Source: an uncultured Clostridia bacterium (GTDB lineage Bacteria; Bacillota; Clostridia; Christensenellales; Borkfalkiaceae). Taken from it: a DNA stretch of 12,276 bases. The stretch's first letter is position 1. Each line of letters starts with the position of its first letter. Shown one piece after another: positions 5,339 through 12,276 of the stretch. The notes beneath the pieces were generated by a model, which saw only the letters and a list, made by a program, of their open reading frames with translations, ran no database searches and was not told the origin of the DNA. Both the position numbers and the translations under genes were made by a program. The stretch spans positions 1 through 12,276 of the forward strand of contig CAMAHZ010000025.1 of NCBI GenBank assembly GCA_945834965.1. The letters run 5' to 3'.

Positions 5339-7495
5339 TTATGAACCTCCTAATTCAGATAAATCTTTATATACGTTTTTATCCGTTTTAACCGTGTCGT
5401 CGTTAACAAGGTTACGAACAATTTCGGAACGCTTTAAGGTAGCTTCGCTGGTTAAATCGGATTGCTTAATCCACTCGTAGAAGCGGTTTTCAAACGTGCC
5501 TTCCTTCTCTACGTTTTCCTGCGAGAATACGGGGGTATAGGTTGCGCCGCCTGCACACTCGAAGGTGTCGGTTACGTAGATTAAGTGCCAGCCGTAGTCG
5601 CCTGCGCACACCTTGAACGCGCCTACGCCCATTCTTAACGCCTGCTGAGCGGCGTATTCAAATTCCTTGATATAGCTCGTCGTATAAGCCGATACCGTAT
5701 AGCCGATATACTTTGAAAGAATACCCGCGTCGGTAGTGTATGCGTACTGAAGCTCGTTTACAGCCGAAAGCGCCTTATAACGGTCGCTATCCTTAACGAA
5801 CATATTTTGGTCGGACAGGTCGGAAAGCGTTACCTTACCCGTTGCGTATACGAGCTTGGAATAATCTATTTCGTCCTTGTCGCCGTTTTTGGTGAAGTCG
5901 GTCGTTGCGTAATAGCTTTCCTTAGTAGCCGTACCGCCGAGCTCGTCGCCGTAGCTATAGGTGGTATTGTTGCCGCCGAGAACGTAATTAACGTATGCAA
6001 CGAACTCGTCGAGCATACCGTCGATGTCAATCTTTTTAGGGGTAAGCGTATAACTGCCGTCCGCATTCTTCTTTACGGTGCCGTTATAGCTGTATCTGCC
6101 GTCGTACTTATCTAAAGCTTCGTACTTTTCGGCCTTGGTTAAGTTGTTTTCAAAGAAGAGATAATCTCTGCCGCTATCCTTGCCAAAATAGTTAAGCGAA
6201 GTTTCGCTTGCGTTAAAGGAATAATCGGTAGTGCCGTTGAACCAAGCTGAACGCTGGTCGGTCGTTTTGATTTCCTTAAGGAGCTTATTTCTGTCTGCAA
6301 AATAATCGCTGTCGGTAACCTGGCTGTTATTGTCGCGATAGTACTGCAATTCGGTAAGCTTTTCGGACTGCTTGTCGCTGTAGGGCAACAAGATGTTGTA
6401 AACGTAGCCGTACGTGCCGTAGGTGCCTGCAATCTCTTCGGTATCTTCTTTAGTGGAAGGGCTGTAGAGCACGAACGAAGAATCGGACATATTGTCCATA
6501 GCCGTTTCAAACGCGGAAGTATCGTCGCTGTAGGATGCAACCTGCTCGTCGTAGATTTTCTGGTATCTGCCCTTAACGTAGGTGTATTCGCCGTTTTCTA
6601 CGGTGGTGATAACCGCTTCCCTGTCTTCGTTAAAGATATCGCTGAATTCGGAGATAACCTGCTGCTGAAGCTGAGCTACGTACATATCCTGAACGTAGGT
6701 AAGGTTGTAGATATCGGTATTATCCTTTTCTTCCGAACCTAAAAGGTAGTTGTTTTTGAGATAGTTGATAAACGCCGAATACGCCTTGCGACGGGTGGTG
6801 CGGTTGGTGCCATCTACAGGTTCGTAATCGCTGCCTGCGTCTGCAAGAAGATAGCCCGTATAGCCCGTGTAAACGCCGTAATTTTCAGGAATATAGTCTT
6901 CCTTGAGAGTATCTACGCCCGTGGGGGTCGTACGGGAATCGGTACCTGAAACCTTATCGTCTTCGTTTGACTTGATATAGTTCTTCTCGTAGCTGTCTAA
7001 AACGCCGTTGAGCGAAGAATTTAAAGCGTACTTTGCCTTTTTAACTCCTTCGGAATCAGCGCCGCCGAGCAGGTATTCGTACCTATCCTTCTCGGTCTCT
7101 TTAGACGTGTAGGTCGTAAGGTTTAAAGTGCCTGCTTCCGCCTTGCTCTTTAAGACGTACGCCGTTGCGTACTGAGTTACGACGGTGTTTTCAACTAACG
7201 CATCTGAAAGCATATCGAACACCTGCGCATAGGTGTAGCCCTGCTGAACGTAGCTGTAGCCCGTATTCAAATAGGAGACGATTAAGTCCATCTTAGAGAT
7301 AGTTTCGTCGCCGATTGCGTCTGCATAAGAGCCAAACTCTGCCTTAAAGTTGGCGTCTGCAGATACGTTTACCGTAGAGACGGTCTGCTTAATATCCCTT
7401 TCGTTCAACGTTACGCAGCCCGAAAGCGACGCACCCATCGTTATTGATACGGCTACTGCCGCAACTGCTATCAGTTTGCTTTTAAGTTTTTTCAT
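5339..7495 (-). CDS. Large lipoprotein, possible diverged PrsA/SurA-like foldase
   Basis: A 718-aa lipoprotein. The signal peptide has a KKLKSK n-region, a hydrophobic core, and the lipobox LSGC, with Cys27 as the lipidated residue, so the mature protein sits on the outer face of the membrane. Residues about 55-120 (GDETISKMDLI to LVENTVVTQYA) resemble the SurA/PrsA N-terminal helical domain. Near the C-terminus, GDYGWHLIYVTDTFE resembles the last strand of a parvulin isomerase (GxHxIxV). In between lie some 400 residues rich in Tyr, Asp, Ser, Thr and Asn that I do not recognise. PrsA is usually about 300 aa, so this is more than twice as long. A foldase gene often follows mfd in clostridia, which supports the reading. 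AGGGG precedes the ATG. Isomerase activity is uncertain: most parvulin active-site residues cannot be placed. Confidence 0.6.
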   Translation of the reverse strand: MKKLKSKLIAVAAVAVSITMGASLSGCVTLNERDIKQTVSTVNVSADANFKAEFGSYADAIGDETISKMDLIVSYLNTGYSYVQQGYTYAQVFDMLSDALVENTVVTQYATAYVLKSKAEAGTLNLTTYTSKETEKDRYEYLLGGADSEGVKKAKYALNSSLNGVLDSYEKNYIKSNEDDKVSGTDSRTTPTGVDTLKEDYIPENYGVYTGYTGYLLADAGSDYEPVDGTNRTTRRKAYSAFINYLKNNYLLGSEEKDNTDIYNLTYVQDMYVAQLQQQVISEFSDIFNEDREAVITTVENGEYTYVKGRYQKIYDEQVASYSDDTSAFETAMDNMSDSSFVLYSPSTKEDTEEIAGTYGTYGYVYNILLPYSDKQSEKLTELQYYRDNNSQVTDSDYFADRNKLLKEIKTTDQRSAWFNGTTDYSFNASETSLNYFGKDSGRDYLFFENNLTKAEKYEALDKYDGRYSYNGTVKKNADGSYTLTPKKIDIDGMLDEFVAYVNYVLGGNNTTYSYGDELGGTATKESYYATTDFTKNGDKDEIDYSKLVYATGKVTLSDLSDQNMFVKDSDRYKALSAVNELQYAYTTDAGILSKYIGYTVSAYTTSYIKEFEYAAQQALRMGVGAFKVCAGDYGWHLIYVTDTFECAGGATYTPVFSQENVEKEGTFENRFYEWIKQSDLTSEATLKRSEIVRNLVNDDTVKTDKNVYKDLSELGGS
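5346..5350 (-). promoter_or_regulatory. uppP ribosome binding site inside the upstream gene
   Basis: GGAGG on the minus strand encodes the Gly-Gly of the lipoprotein C-terminus (LSELGGS) and lies nine bases before the uppP ATG. The upstream stop and the ATG are two bases apart, the classic layout for translational coupling. Confidence 0.8.
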
Positions 7496-7534
7496 TGAAA
7501 AACCCCTGAATTTAGAATTATCATTATCCGTTTT

Positions 7535-7563
7535 ATTATATACTATAAAACGCGCAAAGACAA
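7535..7563 (-). promoter_or_regulatory. Sigma-A promoter of the lipoprotein-uppP operon
   Basis: On the minus strand, TTGTCT (7563-7558), a 17-nt spacer, and a perfect TATAAT (7540-7535). It starts just eight bases past the mfd stop, and I see no terminator hairpin between, so read-through from mfd may add to expression. Confidence 0.8.
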
Positions 7564-7570
7564 ATTATTT

Positions 7571-10500
7571 TTAAGTATTTTGGTTAAAACTTAACGCAAA
7601 TTTCAAAAATTTTGTCATACCTAACATAGTTTTGGTCTGCGTGGACTGCGGTCTGAATACAACCTGCGGCACTTTTGCCATTGAAAGGGTGATTTCCCGT
7701 TTGTAATTGTCGATTGCGGCGGCAAGACGGGAATCGTGCAAGCTGTTTATAGACGGCAGCTCTAAACAGCCGCCCTGAGCGTCTACCGTAATCTTTTTGA
7801 CGTTGAACTTTGCCGCATAGCTCTTTAAAACTGCAATAATCAGCAGGTTCAACACTTCGTCCGGCACCTGACCGTAGTTGTCTTCCATACTGCGAAGTAC
7901 TCGCTTATAATCTTCTACCGAGCGAATTTCTGCTATCTGCTTATAGCAGTCCATTCTGCCTGCACTACTCTCGATATAGCTTTCGGGGATATACGCGCCC
8001 GACTTGATGTCAAGCTCGGCAGTAAACTGCTGTTCGCCCGTAATCTCTTCCTTTAAAATCTTTGAGTACAGCTCGTAGCCGACCTTATCCATATGACCGT
8101 GCTGTTCTGCGCCCAACACGTTGCCTGCGCCCCTGATTTCCAAATCGCGCATTGCGATTTTAAAACCGGAGCCGAGCTCGGTAAACTGCATTATTGCCTT
8201 TAACCTTTCAGCCGCGTCGCTCGTCATAACCTTTTCGGGCTTGAAGGTAAAATAGGCAGACGCAAGGCGAGAGCCCCTGCCTACCCTGCCGCGGAGCTGG
8301 TAGAGCTGGGATATGCCCAACCTGTCTGCGTCGATAACTATTATGGTGTTGGCGTTGGGCAAGTCTATGCCGTTTTCGATAATCGTTGTGGTGACGAGTA
8401 CGTTTTTCTCGCCCCTGTAGAAGGAGAAAACGTTGCCTTCTAAAAGGTTTTTATCCATTCTTCCGTGTGCGTAAACTACGCGGGATTCGGGGATAATTCT
8501 CGCGATTTTGCCTGCAAATTCGGAGATGGTTTCCACGCGGTTATACAGGATAAACACCTGACCGCCCCTTGTAATTTCCCTTAAGACGGCGTCCCTAATA
8601 AGCGTTTCGCTCTCTTCCACCACGTAGGTCTGCACGGGCAATCTCCTGCCCGGGGGCGTGTTTATAGTGCTTATATCCCTTATGCCAGAAAGCGACATAT
8701 GAAGCGTTCTGGGAATGGGCGTTGCCGTCATTGTAAGACAGTCGATATCGTTTTTTATGTGCTTAATCTTTTCCTTATGCTCGACGCCGAAACGCTGTTC
8801 TTCGTCTAAAATAAGCAAGCCTAAGTCCTTGAATTTTACGTCGTTGGATAGTAGCCTATGTGTGCCGATTATTAAATCTATTTCGCCCCTTTCAAGCCTT
8901 TTAAGCGTTTCTTCCTGCTGCTTTGGCGTCTTGAAACGGTTGAGCTTTTCTACGCTTACCCCAAACTCTTCAAAGCGCTTTATAGCCGTGTTGAAATGCT
9001 GTTCGGATAAAATGGTGCTGGGGCACATTAACGCCGCCTGCTTGCCGCCGAGTATGCACAAATATGCCGCCCTTAGGGCAACTTCGGTCTTGCCGTAGCC
9101 AACGTCGCCGCATAGAAGTCTGTCCATAACCTTATCCGAACACATATCGGCTTTTATCTCTTCTATACTCGTTAGCTGGTCGGGAGTTTCTTCGTACTCG
9201 AAAGCGTTTTCAAACTCTTCCATCATAGCTCTATTTTCCGGGAAGGCAAAGCCCCTGCGCTCCCCCCTTTCGGCGTAGAGAAGCTTTAAGTCGAACGCGA
9301 GCTTGCGCACCGACTGGCGCACCCTTTCCTTAACCCTTTCAAATTCAGCGCCGCCGATTTTTGAGAGCGTGGGATTATCTTCCCCGACGTATTTTGAAAG
9401 GGTATCCATCTGTTCTACGGGGACGTAAAGAACGTCTCCGCCGCGATAGGCAATTGCGACGTATTCCTTTATACCGTCCGTCGTTTCAATCTTTTTAGTA
9501 CCCGTGACCTTGCCGACGCCGTGCTTTTCGTGTACGGCATAGTCGCCTATTTCGGGGGCGGAGAACATATCGCCCCTGCGCTTTCTTATACGCTTTTGCG
9601 TAGTTTTGGTAAAGACGTTACCGCTGCCCACTACGGCGAGCTTAGTATCGTGCAGGATAAATCCCTTTGCCAAGGGTTCGGACGATACGCATACGTCTAA
9701 GAGCGCGTCTAAGCGGTCGGGGACGGGATTGACCCCTATATATGCTTCGTGCAAGACTTCTAACAGCCTTTCGTAGTGGTTTACGCCGTCGGCAAAAATA
9801 ATCACCCTGTAGCCACCTGAAAGCCAACGCTTTATATCGTCTGCCAAAAGCGGCACGTTGTTTAAATACGACGGCGCAGGCACGTATTTTAAGTTGTACG
9901 TTTTAAGCGGCTTGAAGAAGGGAATTTGCGTGGTGAAGGTCTGTAGCGCCATATTTAAAAATTTGGTTGCGCCGCTTGTAAACTCTTCGTCCGTTAAGAA
10001 CTGTCTCTTTGCAAAGCCGAATACTTCGCCGCCCGAATAGAGCTCTTTAAACCTTTCCAAATGCTCTTTTTCAAGAGATTGCAACCTATCCGAGATAGGC
10101 TTGCACTCGTCGAATATAACGAGCGTATCTGAAGGCAGTATATCGAAGAGCGTGCGGGCGCACTTAAGACGGGGATATAAAAAGTCCTGCCCAGCAAAGG
10201 GTACGCCTGATAAAAGCTTTTCCTTAAGCTCGCCGCACAGCGACGACAGGCGTTTATACTGCGCTTCGCTTTGGCACTCTTTAAGCTCTTTATTTAGCAT
10301 ATCGGCAATGCTTGCGCCTTCCCCTTCTTCGATATAGCAGTCGATTGCGGGCAAAATAACCACGCCGTCGATATCGGGCAGCCTTTCGCCGCTTGACAAG
10401 TCGTAGGGGCGGATACGCTCTGCTTCGTCGCCGAAGAAATCTATCCTTACGGGGTTTTCCGCACCGACGGGGAAGATATCCAAAATGTCGCCCCTGACGG

Positions 10501-10993
10501 CGAAAGCGCCCTTGCTCTCTACTGCGTACTCACGGCTGTAGCCCATTTTTACAAGCAAGGACGGCAACGACGAATAGTCGTATTCTCCACCCTTTTTTAT
10601 AGCTATTGCAGGCAGTTTATCGGGTACGAGCTGAAGAGCCGCTTCCACGTCGCAGACGATAATTTCAGCACCGCCCAAAACGCCGCACAAGCCTTCTATC
10701 CTTTTAAAGAGCGCGTCTTTAGAGACGGCGGACTTGTATAAAAGCACGTCGTCCTTAGCCGTCAGGTGGGCGCACTTCTTGCCCGAGAGAACTTTTATTG
10801 CCGCATACGCTTCCGCCGCCGCAACGGGGGTTGCGCACACGTACAAAACGGGGCGTTCGCACACCGACGCCGTGAGATATTTAACGCTGTCCGCAACGCC
10901 GAAAACCGCCGTCGGCACGCCGCGGCGGATATCTTCCTTTATTAAGGGGTAGTCCCCTTGTAAATATTCAGGGTTGAAAAAACCTTTTTTCAT
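7571..10993 (-). CDS. mfd: Transcription-repair coupling factor Mfd
   Basis: A 1140-aa Mfd (E. coli 1148): the DNA translocase that removes RNA polymerase stalled at lesions and recruits UvrA. Domains in order: UvrB-like N-terminal module (about 1-330), RNA polymerase-interacting CarD-like domain (about 480-550, GDYAVHEKHGVGKV), superfamily 2 helicase lobes, and the TRCF C-terminal domain (about 980-1085). Motifs seen: Walker A GDVGYGKTE (629-637, Lys635), DEEQ (730-733), TATPIPRTLHMSLSGIRD, and QLRGRVGRGSRLASAYF; the GYGKTE and PIPRTL variants are the ones shared by RecG and Mfd. All helicase motifs look intact. No clear SD precedes the ATG, and a possible promoter ends only 11 bases upstream. 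It follows pth by 62 bases, the usual prs-pth-mfd order. Confidence 0.97.
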   Translation of the reverse strand: MKKGFFNPEYLQGDYPLIKEDIRRGVPTAVFGVADSVKYLTASVCERPVLYVCATPVAAAEAYAAIKVLSGKKCAHLTAKDDVLLYKSAVSKDALFKRIEGLCGVLGGAEIIVCDVEAALQLVPDKLPAIAIKKGGEYDYSSLPSLLVKMGYSREYAVESKGAFAVRGDILDIFPVGAENPVRIDFFGDEAERIRPYDLSSGERLPDIDGVVILPAIDCYIEEGEGASIADMLNKELKECQSEAQYKRLSSLCGELKEKLLSGVPFAGQDFLYPRLKCARTLFDILPSDTLVIFDECKPISDRLQSLEKEHLERFKELYSGGEVFGFAKRQFLTDEEFTSGATKFLNMALQTFTTQIPFFKPLKTYNLKYVPAPSYLNNVPLLADDIKRWLSGGYRVIIFADGVNHYERLLEVLHEAYIGVNPVPDRLDALLDVCVSSEPLAKGFILHDTKLAVVGSGNVFTKTTQKRIRKRRGDMFSAPEIGDYAVHEKHGVGKVTGTKKIETTDGIKEYVAIAYRGGDVLYVPVEQMDTLSKYVGEDNPTLSKIGGAEFERVKERVRQSVRKLAFDLKLLYAERGERRGFAFPENRAMMEEFENAFEYEETPDQLTSIEEIKADMCSDKVMDRLLCGDVGYGKTEVALRAAYLCILGGKQAALMCPSTILSEQHFNTAIKRFEEFGVSVEKLNRFKTPKQQEETLKRLERGEIDLIIGTHRLLSNDVKFKDLGLLILDEEQRFGVEHKEKIKHIKNDIDCLTMTATPIPRTLHMSLSGIRDISTINTPPGRRLPVQTYVVEESETLIRDAVLREITRGGQVFILYNRVETISEFAGKIARIIPESRVVYAHGRMDKNLLEGNVFSFYRGEKNVLVTTTIIENGIDLPNANTIIVIDADRLGISQLYQLRGRVGRGSRLASAYFTFKPEKVMTSDAAERLKAIMQFTELGSGFKIAMRDLEIRGAGNVLGAEQHGHMDKVGYELYSKILKEEITGEQQFTAELDIKSGAYIPESYIESSAGRMDCYKQIAEIRSVEDYKRVLRSMEDNYGQVPDEVLNLLIIAVLKSYAAKFNVKKITVDAQGGCLELPSINSLHDSRLAAAIDNYKREITLSMAKVPQVVFRPQSTQTKTMLGMTKFLKFALSFNQNT

Positions 10994-11004
10994 CTAATTT
11001 ATAT

Positions 11005-11034
11005 ATCTTAACAGGTGGCGAAAGGCTGGGTCAA
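11005..11034 (-). promoter_or_regulatory. Possible promoter of mfd
   Basis: On the minus strand, TTGACC (11034-11029), an 18-nt spacer, and TAAGAT (11010-11005). The start codon is only 11 bases after the -10, so a transcript from here would have almost no leader. The -10 matches consensus at four of six positions. Confidence 0.4.
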
Positions 11035-11055
11035 ACGATATGCAAATTATACCGT

Positions 11056-11619
11056 TTAGCCGTTGAACGCCGTCATAACCTGTTCGATTGCCATACCCTT
11101 TGCAAAGGATATTGCCGCCTGCGCCGCCCTGTTGCAAGCGCCGATAAACAAATCGTAATCTTCTGCCTTGACGTTGGATAAAACGTAGTTTATGATGGGT
11201 ACGTTTACTTCTTCATCGCGGATACCCACCCTGATACGGGCAAACTTTTGCGTGCCTATTTCTGCAATGATTGAACGCATACCGTTGTGAGTGCCTGCGC
11301 TGCCTTCGGGGCGGATACGGATTTTGCCCTTGGGGATATCGTAGTCGTCGTAGATGACGATAAGCTCTGACGGGGTGGCTTTGTACTTCGCCAAAAGCTG
11401 TTTTACCGCCCTGCCTGAGTTGTTCATATAGGTGAGCGGCTGAGCTAAAATGACCTTTTCGCCGTTAATATGCGCTTCCGCAGTCTGCGCTTCACATTCC
11501 TTTTTTTTGAACTTTACGCCCAGAATATTTGCCGCGTCGCCGACGGATAGCCAGCCCATATTGTGAAAGGTTTTAAAGTACTGCTGTTCGGGATTGCCCA
11601 AACCTACTATTATATACAT
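11056..11619 (-). CDS. pth: Peptidyl-tRNA hydrolase
   Basis: A 187-aa bacterial Pth, which cleaves the ester bond of peptidyl-tRNA dropped from ribosomes so that tRNA can be reused. All key residues are present: Asn9 in GLGNP, catalytic His19 in HNMGW, Asn66 in TYMNNSG, Asp91 in YDDYDIPKG, and His111-Asn112 in SAGTHNGM. Length is normal (E. coli 194). AAAGG lies six bases before the ATG. It follows prs, with a hairpin in the 63-base gap, and precedes mfd by 62 bases, an order conserved in many Bacillota. Either read-through of that hairpin or an unseen promoter must supply its transcript. Confidence 0.97.
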   Translation of the reverse strand: MYIIVGLGNPEQQYFKTFHNMGWLSVGDAANILGVKFKKKECEAQTAEAHINGEKVILAQPLTYMNNSGRAVKQLLAKYKATPSELIVIYDDYDIPKGKIRIRPEGSAGTHNGMRSIIAEIGTQKFARIRVGIRDEEVNVPIINYVLSNVKAEDYDLFIGACNRAAQAAISFAKGMAIEQVMTAFNG

Positions 11620-11630
11620 ATTATACCTTT

Positions 11631-11663
11631 AATAAAACTTAAGCCACGGTTAGCCCGTGGCTT
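11631..11663 (-). terminator. Hairpin terminator or attenuator after prs
   Basis: On the minus strand AAGCCACGG (11663-11655) pairs with CCGTGGCTT (11649-11641) around a 5-nt loop. The tail is AAGTTTTATT, with four consecutive T, so termination may be only partial. The tail ends right at the pth SD. Confidence 0.65.
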
Positions 11664-11682
11664 ATATAGTATGCTTTAGTAA

Positions 11683-12276
11683 TTAGTCGTAAATCTTTGA
11701 CATGGGTTTGTCGAGATATACGTTTTCGATTGCGTTTGCAAAGATGTTTGCGGTGGAAATAATCTTGAAGATGGGCAACATCTTTTCCGCAGGGATATTG
11801 ATGGTGTCTAAAATTGCAAGCTCGGTTATAGGGGAAGCTGCAAGCCTGTCGATTGCAGGACCTGACAATACGCCGTGAGAGCAGCAAGCGTAAATTTCCT
11901 TTGCGCCTGCCTCCTTTAACGCCTTAGCGCCCTGAACGATTGTACCTGCGGTATCAATCATATCGTCGACCATAAGGCAGTTCTTGCCTTCTACGTCGCC
12001 GATGATGTTCATAACTTCCATCATATTTGCCTTGGGACGACGCTTGTCGATAATAGCCATCTTTGCGTCCATCTTAGCGGCAACCTTTCTTGCCCTTGCA
12101 ACCGAACCGATGTCGGGGGAAACGACCACGAAGTTGTCGTCTACCTTGGGTTTGAAGTAATTATATAAGGTAGGACCGCCTACGAGATTATCTAAGGGAA
12201 TATCGAAGAAGCCCTGAATCTGCAAGCAATGTAAGTCCATAGTTAAAATTCTGTCTGCGCCTGCACTCGTTAAAAG
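11683..12276 (-). CDS. prs: Ribose-phosphate pyrophosphokinase (PRPP synthase), C-terminal part
   Basis: The frame runs open to the right edge of the window, so the 5' part of the gene is missing. The 197 residues seen are the last three-fifths or so of a protein usually near 315 aa. The enzyme makes phosphoribosyl pyrophosphate from ribose 5-phosphate and ATP for nucleotide, His and Trp synthesis. Motifs: ADRILTMDLH with the metal-binding His, QIQGFFDIPLDNL, and the PRPP-binding loop VDDMIDTAGT. SHGVLSGPAIDRL is also typical. The ATG at 12240 is internal (ILTMDLH), not the start. In place of the frequent Ala/Ser after DLH there is Cys (DLHCLQIQ), a mild variation. It ends at a hairpin before pth. 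Confidence 0.95.
   Translation of the reverse strand, partial: LLTSAGADRILTMDLHCLQIQGFFDIPLDNLVGGPTLYNYFKPKVDDNFVVVSPDIGSVARARKVAAKMDAKMAIIDKRRPKANMMEVMNIIGDVEGKNCLMVDDMIDTAGTIVQGAKALKEAGAKEIYACCSHGVLSGPAIDRLAASPITELAILDTINIPAEKMLPIFKIISTANIFANAIENVYLDKPMSKIYD

Noticed and set aside
5011..5391. 126-codon + strand frame spanning uppP and the end of the lipoprotein gene
   Set aside because: Antisense to two clear genes, one with intact catalytic motifs.
5807..6115. Hydrophobic 102-codon + strand frame that looks like a membrane protein
   Set aside because: Antisense to the lipoprotein gene; its hydrophobicity mirrors Asp/Tyr/Asn-rich codons of the real gene on the other strand.
6139..6540. 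133-codon minus-strand frame
   Set aside because: A shifted-frame shadow within the lipoprotein gene, with a low-complexity Thr/Pro/Leu/Ser/Arg composition and no start signals.
8715..9098. 127-codon + strand frame
   Set aside because: Antisense to the helicase domain of mfd; Ser/Leu/Cys-rich shadow of conserved motifs.
12240..12240. ATG at this point as the start of prs
   Set aside because: The frame continues upstream to the window edge with family-conserved residues (GADRILT before MDLH), so the Met is internal.

Overview
The window looks like chromosomal core sequence from a Gram-positive, Clostridia-like member of the Bacillota. The evidence is a long SRP RNA that carries an Alu domain, the order prs-pth-mfd-(foldase-type lipoprotein), a Cys-rich N-terminus on the Mrp ATPase of the kind common in clostridia, a DUF975 membrane protein, and strong SD sequences with sigma-A-type promoters. 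A gut lineage near Christensenellales is possible, but that is only a guess from overall style. I see no mobile element, CRISPR array, tRNA or rRNA.

Layout. Positions 1-273 hold no gene I can support. They contain a near-consensus promoter (206-234) with a LexA-like site at the expected start of transcription. This promoter serves a + strand two-gene operon (274-2255): a radical SAM protein of the UDG-linked type and its DUF4130 partner, both predicted to act on DNA. A strong hairpin terminator (2305-2340) separates this operon from convergent minus-strand genes: a DUF975 membrane protein (2357-3067) with its own promoter, then an Mrp/NBP35-type Fe-S carrier ATPase (3213-4049) with its own promoter and terminator. 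Divergent from mrp on the + strand is the SRP RNA gene (about 4185-4452), followed by a terminator.

From 4509 to the right edge everything is on the minus strand. In transcription order these are prs (its 5' part lies outside the window), pth, mfd, a 718-aa lipoprotein, and uppP. A hairpin with a modest U tract lies between prs and pth. A possible promoter lies between pth and mfd. A good promoter overlaps the end of the mfd region and drives the lipoprotein and uppP, which look translationally coupled.

The genes are mostly housekeeping: PRPP synthesis, rescue of peptidyl-tRNA, transcription-coupled repair, protein targeting (SRP), Fe-S assembly, and lipid carrier recycling for the cell wall. 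The two least understood parts are the radical SAM/DUF4130 pair, whose chemistry is unknown and which may be under SOS control, and the large lipoprotein. The lipoprotein sits where clostridia often have a PrsA-like foldase but is far longer and very diverged.
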